Part shown: positions 13,401 through 25,090 of the stretch, in pieces
Numbering within the stretch: the first letter of the stretch is position 1
Layout of the letters: each line of letters begins with the position of its first letter
NCBI GenBank assembly: GCA_018697195.1
Contig: CM031858.1
Span: 114,390,380 to 114,454,379 of the forward strand
DNA length: 64,000 nucleotides
Direction of reading: 5' to 3'
From: Certhia americana
Lineage: Eukaryota; Chordata; Aves; Passeriformes; Certhiidae
Notes under the pieces: generated by a model
The model's database searches: none
Seen by the model: only the letters and a program-made list of their open reading frames with translations
What the model was told of the DNA's origin: nothing
Translations under genes and position numbers: made by a program

Positions 13401-15655
13401 AAACTGTTAGCTGTTTAAAGAGAATATTTACTTCTAATTCCCTTTAAAGATTAGTTGATTCAGGTGTGTCTGGAGGATCTTAAACCTGGATGCTTTGGAG
13501 TATTTTTTTAAAATAGATATATATGTTAGACATATTTAGAGTAATCAGAAGGTGGCCTTATCAAAAGGCCTTCTCAGAAAACTGTCAATTTACACTAAAG
13601 TAGAATATGGAGACCAGCTGAAGTTCAGAGAACCCTGATGGGTGTAAGTGGGGGAGAGCTTCCAGATTCCACAGCCTTTGATTTTTTTTAACCCAAGCTA
13701 AAGTATGGAGAAATTTTTTTTTTTTATTTTTGGAGCATATCTGACCTGATGTCAAGCAATTGATTAATGTCGTTTGGGGGCATGGCGTTGTGTAGATAGG
13801 CAACAATAAGGCTTGAACATTTGTCAGTACAGGCTACAGAATTAGCTGGAGCATCTAAAAGACATCTAAGCTTTAAATAAGATATCTTCAACTGAAGATG
13901 TCTAATTTCATCCTCTTTCTTAGCTGAGTTCAGAGGACAGCAGTGAAAATGTCATGACTGCAGCTAAAACAGCAGATTCAGGGATTTGTGACATCAGAGC
14001 AGAGGGGCAGTCTGGTCCAGTTTTTCACTTGCAGCCAGTGAAGGGAATCACTGATAGGGTTTGCTGCCATTCTGCCTAACTTCTTCCTGTCTAGAAGCAG
14101 AGCTTTTAATCAAACAAGAGGGCACAACAGAAATCTAGACATTGAGATTTTGCATTAGTGATTTCTATAGATAATGGATTTATAGATAAATCTGTCCTGG
14201 ATCATAGAAAAACATTTGCTAGTTGCATTATTAACAGGATTACATATTGCCTGTTGGGATCTGAGACTGGTGAAATCAAGGGAGCATTTCCCAACAATCA
14301 ATTTTTCTAGTTGCACAATTCCCTCAGGAGCAAAGTGAGGTCCTTGGACTTGGAAATGAGGGAGAGAGCCTCCCAGAAGTGCTGAGAAAATGTTTGAGAT
14401 ATATGATGTAACCTGTAAAATCCTGGCTGTATCATTTGAGATGATTCTCTAGAATTGTCACTTTGATCAAAACTGCTTGATTCTAATATTTGATTATAAA
14501 AATTTTTGTTATGTGTTCTTTGTGAAGTATTCCAGAATTAAGGAATTTTACACAGCATTTCTAATGAGATGGATTTTGAGAAAATACACCGTATCTGAGT
14601 TGCTATGAGTCCGTAATCTCTTTTAATACTTAGAAATAGAAACTTCTGACTAATCTTTTTCCAGTTGTAACGCTGTAATGTACTCATTTGAAAGATTAGC
14701 TGACATTTTGTAAGGATACCTAAAGTAAAATGTGAATCAGCTTAAAGGACTTAGCAGAAAGACAGATTTTTTGTATATCACATAGAAGACTGAATTACAG
14801 CTTTTGAGGATCCTGTGTTCACACTCTCTGTCAGAGCCAAGACAGTAAAAATCATTACTGAGCTCTGAAGGTCCTATGACTTCCATGTGTCTTAGACAAT
14901 TTGATTATGGAACTGTTACCTGATTTTAAAGAGTTAATTTCTGCCTGACAATTGGCATGCAGAGAAACATGGCAAGGGCCTTAGACAACCCTTCTGCTGG
15001 CATTTAAGAGGAAAAGTAAGGAACTAGCCCATTTTGAAGACAATCATGACTCTCCATTCCTACTCCCTGGGGGGAGAGAGGAACAAAACTGTCCAGACTT
15101 AGAAGGGCCAGACAGGGGCCTCAGGGACAACGCTGAAGTTAGGGAAGATAAGAGGTAACCTGGCTTTTGTGTCAGTGTTTTCTCCAGTTGTTTATTCTTA
15201 CAAGAATTTCTAAAGAAGCTGTTCTGAGATACTGTATTTACCATCCTGCCTTCTCTCCAGAGAGATGTCCCTTGAAGATGTCAAACTTATTAGGACCTGC
15301 TGAAAAATGAGGCTGGTATACAGTGAAGACATCTAACTGCTGAAGAACTCAGGACATTTTTTTACTTTTAGTGTGCTCACCCTTGGAACACACCTTGTTA
15401 TTATTTTCTGATGAAACCTGGGTGTATACCTCTGGTGTCTCTGAAAATAAGCCTGGGTACATGAGTGGAAAGAAAGTTAAGGTACACACCAGCAGATCAG
15501 TTATCTTGGTGAGAGAGGCCAAAACTTCAGGTAGGATTGTGGTGTGCATTTACCCCACATGTTAAAAGCAGTTTAGTGCTCTAGCTCAGTTGTCTCCAAA
15601 TAGCTTCCACACATGAGGCAGTCCATTGAGGTGTAGGCAGAAAACACGTTTTGTA
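10461..15655. other. Unique non-coding DNA
   Basis: No recognised gene or clear transposon is present. The first 150 bases continue the GC-richer patch of the preceding block. A possible minus-strand exon at 12549-12630 is described under findings. Other frames in this stretch are short and unremarkable. A poly-T run lies at about 13715-13726. Confidence 0.6.
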
Positions 15656-15727
15656 CCATTAATAATTTAAATATTAATAGTTTATTTATTTATTAATAAA
15701 ATAATTAAAAAATATTATTTATTTCAT
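15656..15727. repeat. AT-only low-complexity tract
   Basis: Roughly 70 bases are almost entirely A and T, with TTTATT, AATAAT and ATTAAA-type units and no regular period. No gene signal is present. Confidence 0.8.
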
Positions 15728-15805
15728 CTTTAGCTCAAATCCTTTTCTGTTTTAATTTTTGTGTATGCTTTTCAATATGCATAATATATTGACATTAGTG
15801 TAATT

Positions 15806-15823
15806 AATGAATGAATGAATGAA
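15806..15823. repeat. (AATG)n microsatellite
   Basis: Four to five perfect tetranucleotide units of ATGA/AATG are visible. The tract is short and of no clear function. Confidence 0.75.
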
Positions 15824-18800
15824 GTTTATTTTGCTGAAAATGTTTTTACTGTCTACCATCAAAAAGTTTAAAGACCATTACTGTAGCTTGTTTCTATAAG
15901 TGAAGGAAGATCAGGCCCTTCTATAAAGCGGGAAAAGATAAGTTCTGTGTAAGAAAGGTTACCTCAGGAAAATAGTCTTTGTGAAATCAAATGTACAGTC
16001 TCTCTGCTGTAGATGTGCCAAGAACATGTAAGTAATTTCTAAACGTAGAGTGTAACTAGGGTAATATTTAGAAGAAGGTACATTTCCATCAGCACATAAT
16101 AATCTTTATTTGCATAATGTTTAAGTACTACTTAGTAAAAGTTTGGTTTTCTCATTGTAATTATTTTAAAATTACTGCATTTACTCAGAAACAATGAATT
16201 ACTGACTAAAGGGACTTAAATGTAATAATTCATTCCCTTAGATAAGTTTCCTGATGGAAACTCAATTCCAAATTTGCAACAATAAAAACCAACAAACAAT
16301 GATTTTGAGATTTTTTATTTCTGATGCTAAAAAGAATTAAAAGAATTATGTGTACAATTTTTTTTTCTTTTCTTAAAAATTTCCCTAGGCTGATGAAATC
16401 TCTTATGCACTGAGTACAGCAGAAGTATAACCAACTTCATGCAGTTTTATCAGTAGAAAAGAATAGTATGAAAGACAAATGGGAAGCAAAATTCTAGCAT
16501 TAATTGTTAGGATCAATTTTGCAAGGCATCTCTCTGTACTTGATTTAGAAAACAGTATGAATGTCATGAAAACTTTAAAACTGCAAATAATTTATTATTG
16601 ATTTAAATCAGCTTCTGAATGCCTTTTGCACTAGAAATTGTCCAACAAAACTTTTTATGTCCCCAGGTCTTAGGAGCTACCTGTATACCTATAGAGAAAA
16701 CCAGTGGAATACTCACTTCTCATCTCCCTTTTGGGTTTTAATCTATGTCCTTAAATTGAAATACTTACACATAAAACACAGGCTGACAGTAACACACCAA
16801 AGTCTACCACAATGTATTTGTGTTTGTACGCTGGTAAGGTCAACCAGCATCAAAGTCTATAAATAATAATTTCTAAACTCTCACCCATTATCTCAGAGAA
16901 TAGGAGAGATGTCACAGCCTGCAACACACCCTATCTCTAGCAGAGCTGGATCTATTGACCTGGCAGAGTGAAAACCAGGACCACAAAGGAAGAGAATCCT
17001 GAGGTCATAGTTTATGGAAGTGGATGCTCTCAGATTGTGCCTTTCAGCTGCTTCCAGCTGGCATTGAATCATTTGGAGAAGTCAATTTTTTGATTATCTT
17101 GGCCCAAACCAGTTTGATGTCAATTTCCTTATCTTACTGTTTGTATATGCTATACTACAGAATTCACATTCTACCTTGTATTGGCTTCTGAAGAGTTTCT
17201 AGACATACATATGAGGGTAACACATTTGTGTAAAGTGTGTGACACAGGCAAGTCTGTGCTTTGTTATCTTTGGTTTCCAAATGACTTAGAAGTATAATGT
17301 GTTAGCTGTTTAATCTGCAGAGTCATGGCATGAACAGCCAGAATAAGTTATTTGATGTTGCTTTAAGTTTGGCGAGCAATCCTGTTAATCGAGGGTCTAG
17401 AAAACTGAGGGTAGGCAATTTCTTTTACTCTACTTGTAAAACCAGTATAAGTGTAATAGAGGACAATTTTGGTGATACATCCATACTTATATGCATTACA
17501 TAGTGTAACTCAAAGAATTCTAGTAGTGATAAAGAAGCCTGAATGGTGAACACACAGCACAGTAGCAAAACTGCCACTAGCAATATTTGATGAACTGAAA
17601 CTACAAAACACTTTGAGTAGTCACTATCTGCTGTGTAGCCCTGCTGCACTCTAGCTTGTGCCACGTAATTCTCCTTTGAAGGTTTTAAATGAATGATGCT
17701 TCTCCCAGATGCCTCATGAAGTGAATTCTTTCCTGCTCCTTCTCACATTGTCAGTTCTTTGCTGACATGGCCCTTTTCCTGGATTTCCATGTTGTTGAAG
17801 AGGGAAGAATGCACACAACAACCCTGTAGTCTTTTGTTGGTTAAGCAATAGCAGACAGTGTCCATTTAATAAAAGAATTAAATTACTGTAAGTAAATAAG
17901 ATTTTCTTTCCCCTCAAAGATACATACTGAACTTGTGATGTGTACCTAAGATAAAAAATTCTCCAGTCCAGAGCTAATCCACATAATATGTGATGGAGAA
18001 GCAAGTAGAAAATGTTAACAGTAGTTGTGGTTTGGAAATGGGATCATTAATTTTGCTGACATTCCTACAGTACTGGCAACTTGATCTTTAAATGATCTCC
18101 ATTGCCTTAAAAAGGATGAAATTTTAACTGTAATGAATTTCAGAATTTGTTTCCTTCTATTTTTTGGCTTCTTAAGACCAAGAACAATTACTTCAAGATT
18201 TTTCCTAAGCATATGGCTCAGAATTGTATTATTTTTTAAAGACGTATTATTTTTATGTAATCTCATTATGCCAGCCTTAGGGAAAATACCAATTATTGTG
18301 TGATTTGCATGAGTTGGCAACACTGAAATGGTAGCGTGGTACGGTGCAGCGTATCATATGCTAATATCTCAGCACTGAGGTGACTAATCTGCTGTGTTAA
18401 TTCTCTTTCCATGGGGGATAGCTTGAGAAAACCCTTTCTTGACAGCGGTAATCTCACTGCTGACCCTTTAAGTATTTAAAAAAAAAAAATTCTTGAAAGC
18501 TTACAGGGAATAATGTGACAATATTTTCTGTTCTCTATTCTGGATCCCATGAGAAGTGATAAAAAGAACAGATATAGAGCAGACAAAAGAAAACCCATAG
18601 GTTAATGCCTGTTCTTGGATTACTTCATATTTTAAACATTACCACTCTTCACAGAAATATTTCTAGAATTCTTTTAAATAACATTCATACCTCTCAAAAT
18701 AGGCACCACAATATATCTATTTTTGCCAGTTCTGTTAACACTCATGAATAATGAGTTAATGCTCATTTTATATGTTCATTTAGTGCTTCAATTGTCAAGT

Positions 18801-19350
18801 TGAAGGTTTTTATGGCTTTAGAATATCCTGTGATTTATTGTCTTTATGGATTTATTGTCCAAGGTAGAGACTGAGTCGACCAGTGGCATGCAAGAGACCA
18901 AATTCTGTTGGCATTTACCCTCTCATAAATTCGAGGTAGCTTTGCTGATTTTAATTCATAATACTACAGGTTTGCACTGAGATCATGTCCACGTTCAAAA
19001 AGCTTTCCTGATTAAAGCTAAATTGAAAGGGCAATTATAATTTGTTTAATTAATAGTCCATAGTTCAAAATATTATAATTCAGGATGAGATCTCCAAGAA
19101 GACTCATCTGTGAGCTGAGTTCCCAGACCACTCAGTGAAAATATTAATGCCAATTAGTGTGAGACTAAAGTTCAGGGCCTTTAGAAAGCTCCATTGGGTT
19201 TTTGTTAGTATTAAAGCTTTTGAAGTAAAAGCATCCCATGCCTGGGTACTTTCAAGGCTGTGTGAGAGCATACAAGACATTCTGATGGTAGATAGAATGT
19301 GGAATTATACCTTGCAATCGTGGGGTTTGATTCTGAAACAGTAGAATTTG
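15824..19350. other. Unique non-coding DNA
   Basis: Nothing coding is recognisable. The minus-strand frame at 17425-17664 contains a hydrophobic run (about residues 27-50) but begins with GTG rather than ATG and has no other support. The stretch 18270-18480 is listed separately because it keeps several CpG dinucleotides in an otherwise CpG-poor context. Confidence 0.6.
18270..18480. promoter_or_regulatory. Candidate conserved non-coding element
   Basis: Within an AT-rich, CpG-poor region this stretch keeps three CpGs within about 20 bases (18334-18352) and another at about 18446. It also holds an ATTTGCAT octamer-like site at about 18303 and a CATATGCTAAT site at about 18355. Retained CpGs and dense factor-like motifs are common in vertebrate enhancers, but motif content alone is weak evidence. 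Conservation cannot be judged from a single genome. Confidence 0.2.
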
Positions 19351-19457
19351 CATTTGTGTTCATGGGGATGGTGCTGTGCAAGGCCAGGAGTTGAATTCAG
19401 TGATCCTTGTGGGTTCCTTCCAATTCAGCTTATTATTATTGTGATGCTGTGATTCTG
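19351..19457 (+). mobile_element. CR1 LINE 3' end fragment
   Basis: Reading plus, the block GATGGTGCTGTGCAAGGCC is followed by GGAGTTG, TGATCCTTGTGGG and TTCCTTCCAATTCAGC, then a short tail of ATT and GTGATGCTGTGATTCTG units. This is the 3' terminus of an avian CR1 retrotransposon of the CTTGTGGG(T)CC subtype. Only the 3' UTR is present, as is usual for 5'-truncated CR1 copies. The fragment at 53743-53856 is the same subtype in the opposite orientation. The left boundary is approximate. Confidence 0.85.
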
Positions 19458-20360
19458 GTATTCATTACATATGCAACTACTCTATATTCATGACTTCATT
19501 TCAATATTTACTTCACAGAAGTATTCAGGGGCCCTGTCAAGATAAAGGAAAGAGAAGACAAATAACTCTCTTCCAAATGGCTATTTTAAGACAAAAAGTA
19601 ATCACTTGTACTCAGTGACCACAAGGACCAAGAAATCTTCAGATTGGAGTGGCTGTTAGGAAAGGTATCCTGAGCAAAAGAACGGGAGCAGCTGAGTGGA
19701 AAAGATTGACTTGCCCAAGAAGTGGTGCACAGCCTCTGTGGTGGTGGTATTTTGGGCTATGGAAGGGGAACAGCAGCTAGGACAGATTAGACGAATGTTT
19801 GTTGAGGTGTTTGATCTTGGAAAATCCTCACAGTTCTACTGAAATAATCACAGTATTCTGGTAAGAAGGACCAGGAAAACATCTCATTTCAGGCAGCTAT
19901 CACAGCAAAATATTTATGAAAAAGTATTGTATGTACTCCTGCGGTCTCTTTTCAGTTGAAGGAACAATGATGCTGAATGTATTTAATTTGAAATTAGAAG
20001 CCTTCTGAATATTGAGATAATGATAGTTCTAGGGGTGTATTAATGAAGCTCTGTGAAGGAAGGCAGGGCTGAAAAATGGCTAATCAAAGCACATGCTATT
20101 TTAAATGGATTCCAATTTTATCTCATGACCTTCATGAAAAATATGCAATATCTGTATCAGTAAATACTCTGCCTTTTTTGCTGGCTTGGCACTTCTAAAA
20201 ATATTTCCTCCTTTATGCTCAGGAAATAGAGAATACATAGCATTTTGGATTAAATAGGGGTCAAAATACTTTACTTATTATCACCTGTATTTGCAGAGTT
20301 CTGCCAGTGGTTGAAAACAACCAGTCATTTTCAAGAAAGGTGGATTTGGGGCAACTTTAA
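19458..20360. other. Unique non-coding DNA
   Basis: The stretch between two CR1 fragments has no gene or element that I recognise. Confidence 0.6.
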
Positions 20361-20484
20361 AAATCACAGAATGCTTTGGGTTTGAAGGGACCTGTAAAGA
20401 TCATCTAGTTCTAACCTCCTCCCATGGGCAGGGACAACTTCCACTGGACCAGGTAGCTCAAAACCCCATCCAACCTGTTCATTT
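20361..20484 (-). mobile_element. CR1 LINE 3' end fragment
   Basis: On the plus strand this reads AATCACAGAATG, then TTTGGGTTTGAAGGGACC, then GATCATCTAGTTCTAACC, CCCATGGGCAGGGACA and CCCCATCCAACCTG. That is the reverse complement of the avian CR1 3' UTR, so the element lies on the minus strand. The copy breaks off after CAACCTGTTC. It is diverged and non-coding. Confidence 0.92.
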
Positions 20485-21996
20485 ATTTTTCAGAGGTAAT
20501 AAAAAGTAGGAGGGGAAAAGAAATCCCTACGTAATATCAGTTCAGGTAATTTTGGAGCCCAAACGAACATTTAAATATAGGAGCAGTTTAGTTTTATTTT
20601 ATAAATGAGTGAAGCCCCAAATCACCATCATCTCCTCCTAGTTAATGCCTTCCCCCTGTGGCTCTTAATGTTGTCTGAGGATGGAACAGCAGTGCTGTTC
20701 TTATGAGGGATGCTGTAATTTTTTTTCCCCCAGTATAGAATGCCATGGTGGTACAATAAAACTAATAATGCTCTGAGAGCTTCTGCTTCTTTCTTTTGTG
20801 TTCTCATTTGTTGCTGTTAGTCACACAAATGCTATGACTGATGAATTAAATCCTAGCTATGGCGCTTCATGAATCCAAAAAAGAAGCGGTGATCTGGAGC
20901 CAGAGGGACCCTTTACCTGTACTGATAACCACAGCTGGGGACTGCAAGGGTGGATTATGCTCACAGTTAAAGATTTTGGTGTCTTTATGGGATACAGTCG
21001 AGGAAGTTAAAATAGATCACCATCACATATAGATGTTGGCAACATTGCCACCTCCTCACAGATTCACAAAAGCTTTACCCCGTGCAAAGTTCTGTATTCT
21101 GCTTTGTGCAACACTTCATGCCAGATGAAATGATAGAGTTTTCTTTGTAGAACTTCCAAGCATGTGGGTATTTGATCTGTTTGTTCTGTGTATCACTGAA
21201 TTCCATCAACTCCTAGTCAATACAACAGAATGAGAAAGTACTCAGCACCTTACAGAAATTCTTAGTTTCTGCTGGAACTGGATTATTTTTTTGGTTTTTG
21301 TTTTTTGAAGGGTTTTGTTTGTTTGTTCATTTTTCTATTTTGTTTTAATGTGGGAACCCCTTCCTTTTCTTAGTTCTTTGAGTTTTGAAAGTGGCCGTGC
21401 TCATCCTCCATCAAATTTCTGATATTTATGGCATTCCATGAATAGCCCCAGAGGTAGTTGTGATCAGAAGAGCAGTCAGGTGGTCCTTGCCTACTGTGAC
21501 AAAGGAAGAACAGAATACAAAATAATCAATTATCCCAATTTGCTTCTTTTTTCTATCACAGGAAGGGAGCTAAGAGCTCCAAAAGGAAAAAAAATCTATT
21601 GCATTAGTTTGCTTTGTATATATTATCCTCCATTCTTTTCTATGGTTATGTGCTAATTTTTTAATAAACCTTTTTAGGAAACACTTCTCAAAAATTTTTG
21701 ACCTGAGATGCTGTTTTGATAAAAGCTGGAACATTTTCTTAACCTGTTTGTTTAAAAAATAATATTTAGTGATTTTTTTTTTTAATGAAATACAGAAGCA
21801 AATTCTTGTTGAACAGCAAGAAAACCCAGCAGTAGTAGTAGTAGAGTCATCCAAATTTGCTTTGGAGATCTGTGTTCAACAGTCTGGCTTACAGTAGATA
21901 CAGAAATGGTTCAGATGTTTCCCCAGTCAAAGAACTGAGCAGAGTATAGGCATGAATTTGGGTCTCCCTCACACTGTAGAATAAGTCTCTCAGGGC

Positions 21997-22015
21997 TTTT
22001 TTTTTTTTTTTTTTT
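21997..22015. repeat. Poly-T tract
   Basis: This is a run of 19 T residues. On the minus strand it would read as a poly-A tail, but no retrocopy body is recognised next to it. Confidence 0.85.
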
Positions 22016-22640
22016 CCCCTCATCAGAGTTCTCTTGCTTCACACAGATGCTGGGAAAGAGCAGGATTATTCTAGGTTTGGTTGGAAGATCCTACATGCTT
22101 ATTTTGGCCCATTGAAGTGTTAATTCAGTACTATGAAATCAAATGGTTCCAATAAGTATGACTAGGAGAGGTTTATTTGGTATTAAGTCAAGCTTCAGGG
22201 AGATCCCTCACCTTTGTTATCCTGTGTACCTACTCTCTTTTCCTGCCTTCCCTTGTCTGTCTTTTATTTAGCATGTTTTGATTGTATGTAGGAGTGGAAT
22301 AAATATAATATAAAATATAAATATAAATGACTGAAGCCTTGTATTTTTATGGACTTTTTACCATGCAGTTTTAGGTGTCAAGATGACAATGAAATTCATG
22401 CCTTCTTGCATATTTTACAGAATCACAATAAAAATAATACTAAGTTTATTTCAGAGGTCATTCCTTTAAAGTCTAAACTGTTTTTTAAAGATCACTTCCA
22501 AGAAATATATTTTATAATGAAGTCTAATATAGTACTTTTATAACACCTGCTTCTGTAAGCTCTTTAGCTAATAAACAAAATGGACAAATGTTAACTTTAT
22601 ACTTCTGTGGTAAGTAATAACAAATTGGTTTTATATAGCT

Positions 22641-22681
22641 TCCTTTTCTTTTTCTTTTTTTTCTTTTTTTTTTTTTTTTTT
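22641..22681. repeat. Poly-pyrimidine / poly-T tract
   Basis: About 40 bases of T with scattered C end in an 18-base pure T run. It is low-complexity with no other features. Confidence 0.85.
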
Positions 22682-23143
22682 ACTGGAAAGCTGAGAAAAG
22701 TGTTTCTCCTTATCAAGTCTTCACTGAGTTTGATTTCACAGTGGTGTGGCTCTCCAAATGATTTGTTTCTTTAAGGCAATACACAGCAGGACCTTGGACT
22801 TTTGGATCATAAGTTGGAATCAAATTCAAGACCATTTTAACCAAAAACCACAGGGACTTATCACTGGAAATCAAATAGAATTTCCATTAATGTGTAATAA
22901 AACTTTTAGACTGAATACTAGAGGGCAGCATAGCTGAAGCAAACTCTGAAATGTTATTAACATGGGATTCAAAATGTGCTGTAGCCTGTTCTGGATAAAA
23001 CAGAGTAAATAGCAACTGGTAGGAGACCTGTATAGAGGGACTTAGTCAAGAGGCAAGGAGAGCAGAGCTTTTATGCTGCCTGATTGACTCACACCTTTGA
23101 TCTCCTTGGTCTTGAATTCTCCACAGAGGGATCACTGCTGCCC

Positions 23144-23362
23144 ATGGAAATGAAAGTCATGCTGGTTTATGTCATACTACTGCTTGCAGTCACCCATTTC
23201 CAATTATCCACAGCCAAGGTTCCTAGGCATCCCATAGCATCCATCACCTTGAAGCAAATCTCTAGGATCTTCCCTGACTTCCAGGATCTCTCCTCCAGCC
23301 AAGATCTTAAACTGCTTTCCAGGCTGAAAGGTGTCCTTGCCAATGGAATGTGTGGGGGGTAA
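23144..23362 (+). CDS. Possible small secreted peptide (unrecognised)
   Basis: A 72-codon frame starts at ATG 23144 in a strong Kozak context (CCCATGG), with a second in-frame ATG at 23150. The frame extends upstream to an ATG at 23084, but the internal start fits better because it places a signal peptide at the N-terminus. Residues 3-24 (MKVMLVYVILLLAVTHFQLSTA) form a short basic start, a hydrophobic core and a small-residue cleavage region. Residues 25-63 are amphipathic, with DFQDLSSSQDLKLLSRL. A GATAAAA TATA-like box lies near 22994, and a CCACAG acceptor-like site at about 23121-23126. The last roughly 14 codons lie in CR1 sequence, so the true end may be a splice donor near AAAG|GTGTCC (about 23329) or the frame may be chance or a relic. 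I do not recognise the family; no cysteine-rich or amidated mature peptide is visible. Confidence 0.3.
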   Translation: MEMKVMLVYVILLLAVTHFQLSTAKVPRHPIASITLKQISRIFPDFQDLSSSQDLKLLSRLKGVLANGMCGG

Positions 23363-23425
23363 AACTATATGATCTTTAAGGTTCCTTCCAATCCAAGACA
23401 TTTTATGACTATATGATTCTTCTGA
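23318..23425 (+). mobile_element. CR1 LINE 3' end fragment
   Basis: Reading plus, GGTGTCCTTGCCAATGG corresponds to the CR1 block GTGTCCCTGCCCATGG. It is followed by ATATGATCTTTAAGG, TTCCTTCCAATCCAAG and a tail of TTTATGACTATATGATTC. This is the 3' end of a plus-strand CR1 of the same subtype as the copies at 20361 and 32820. Its left edge overlaps the last codons of the frame at 23144-23362. Confidence 0.9.
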
Positions 23426-24589
23426 GACCACCTCCTCTGTTCAGTCCTTTCTGAGAGCAGCTGTTTTGTCCTGAACCCAAACCCTCAATGTTCCAGTCTG
23501 TATAGTCTCTGTGCACAAGCACAAGGTGCAACCAACTTCCTAATTGGTGGCTCTGTCTCATGCCTCCTTATTAATAGGAAGATTCAGGACATGCCAGTTC
23601 TGTTTAGCCCAGGTCTTACTGAAATTTCCTCCCTGCTTGTACCAGTTACAGCTAGCTAGAGTAGGTTTCTGCTTGAGGACTCTGAAGTTCAGTTTTGGAC
23701 ATTCATACCCTGCAACGTACTGTGAATTCATTTCCCAGCTGTTAATGTCCAGAGGCCAAGCTATTTTTTCTCCTAAAATACCCATTTACATTGGGTAAAC
23801 CCAGGGAAAGTCTAAGAATTACAGGCTTCAGGATCCCACTTTCTATTTTCACTGTAACTATTCTCCTAGCTATAATATTCTTAAACCAAATTGAATTTGT
23901 ATCTGCAGAGGCTGTTAGCACCAGCATGTCTTATCTGTAAACAATCTGTTGTCTCTTTCTTTTTTGTTCTCATCTCAGCCCTTTATAGATTATGACAGAA
24001 TTTGAGTTGCTCATATCCTCCTGGGTCTGTTCCCAAATCAGCCTTCACATCGAGTGTTCTCTCCGCTCTGCACACCCTTTTATAATCTCAGCATTTAGCT
24101 TTGTCAAGATACCTTTTCTGGTCTGAGAAATGATTGATATTCTTGGGTGCATTTTAATTGCACCATACAAGGATGGGATTGTGTGATTCCCATTAACATT
24201 TACAGGAGTTGTATAATTAAATCCCTGTGCAACACAATGAAAAAAAATGTACCCTTCCATCTTATTTCCTTTGTTGGACTGTTTTATGTCATGTAGTTGG
24301 ATTAGTCACAATGTGTTAAAAGAAATGCAGAAGAACCACTTTCTTCTTTCTTCCTCTCTTTCCCTGCCACTAGAAATTGCCCCTTTTTATCAGAGGAAAT
24401 CCTTCCTTGTCAGCACTTATTATGCCAGAGTCAGGATGTGAGTTTTGAGTATAGAAGGCTGTTTCTTTCAGTTCCCTGATGCTGTCATATTTCCAGGACT
24501 TGTGTAACTTGGATGTTATCCCAGCAGCTGCCATGTAGCTCTGCAGATAATGGATTAAGTTTAATTTAGTGGCCCTACATAATGGAAGT

Positions 24590-25090
24590 AGGTCAAGGTT
24601 TTCACTTTATTTTGCTTCTTGGTTTGAAGCCGCCCAGGTTGACAGTAGCCAGAATCATTACTAATCATTACTAATTTGCAATTGCTTATGAAACAAACCA
24701 AATATTCTTAATGGAGCACCAAGTGGACAGGTGTCCATGTGGCAATTAGCAGTGAAGGAATTATTTGGGCCATTGCAAAGAAGCCAGAGATGAAAAAGAT
24801 CCTTGGGGCTAGGCAGTCCTCCGACCCAAGGTCATGATTGCTCATGGTGAAATCAAAATACTGACATTGTAAGGAAGGTTTTAGTGTCATTGCATAGGCA
24901 ACCCTGATATTATGGCTAAATTAGATTCTTTTGCTGGTGCAATTATAGGCTTTCAGAGACTGTCACTTTATTATTTGTATATTGCAAAGAGAATGGGTAA
25001 ATAGCATTTATTCCTTCTCATTATAAAAGTCAGACTGGTCTCACTGTGATTTCTCCACTTCTTAATAGCTAATTGCACACTGTACTGTGC
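24590..25090. promoter_or_regulatory. Candidate conserved non-coding element
   Basis: The stretch is dense in transcription-factor-like sites. It has a perfect 10-bp tandem duplication (AATCATTACT twice, 24653-24672) carrying ATTA homeodomain cores, GCAATTGC next to it, and CATTGCATAGGCAACC at 24888-24903. The last site resembles an RFX X-box (GTTGCC plus a three-base spacer plus a degenerate half). It is low in simple sequence compared with its flanks. This is inference from motif density; no conservation data are available. Confidence 0.2.

Larger units (their letters stand above)
20485..22980. other. Unique non-coding DNA with homopolymer tracts
   Basis: No gene is recognised. Simple sequence includes a T/G-rich run at 21283-21350, (AGT)5 at 21831-21845, poly-T at 21997-22015, an AAATATA-rich run at about 22299-22326 and a pyrimidine/poly-T run at 22641-22681. 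The frames here are short and unsupported. Confidence 0.65.

Noticed and set aside
17425..17664. Minus frame with a hydrophobic segment
   Set aside because: It starts with GTG rather than ATG and shows no other support such as splice sites or a recognisable family.
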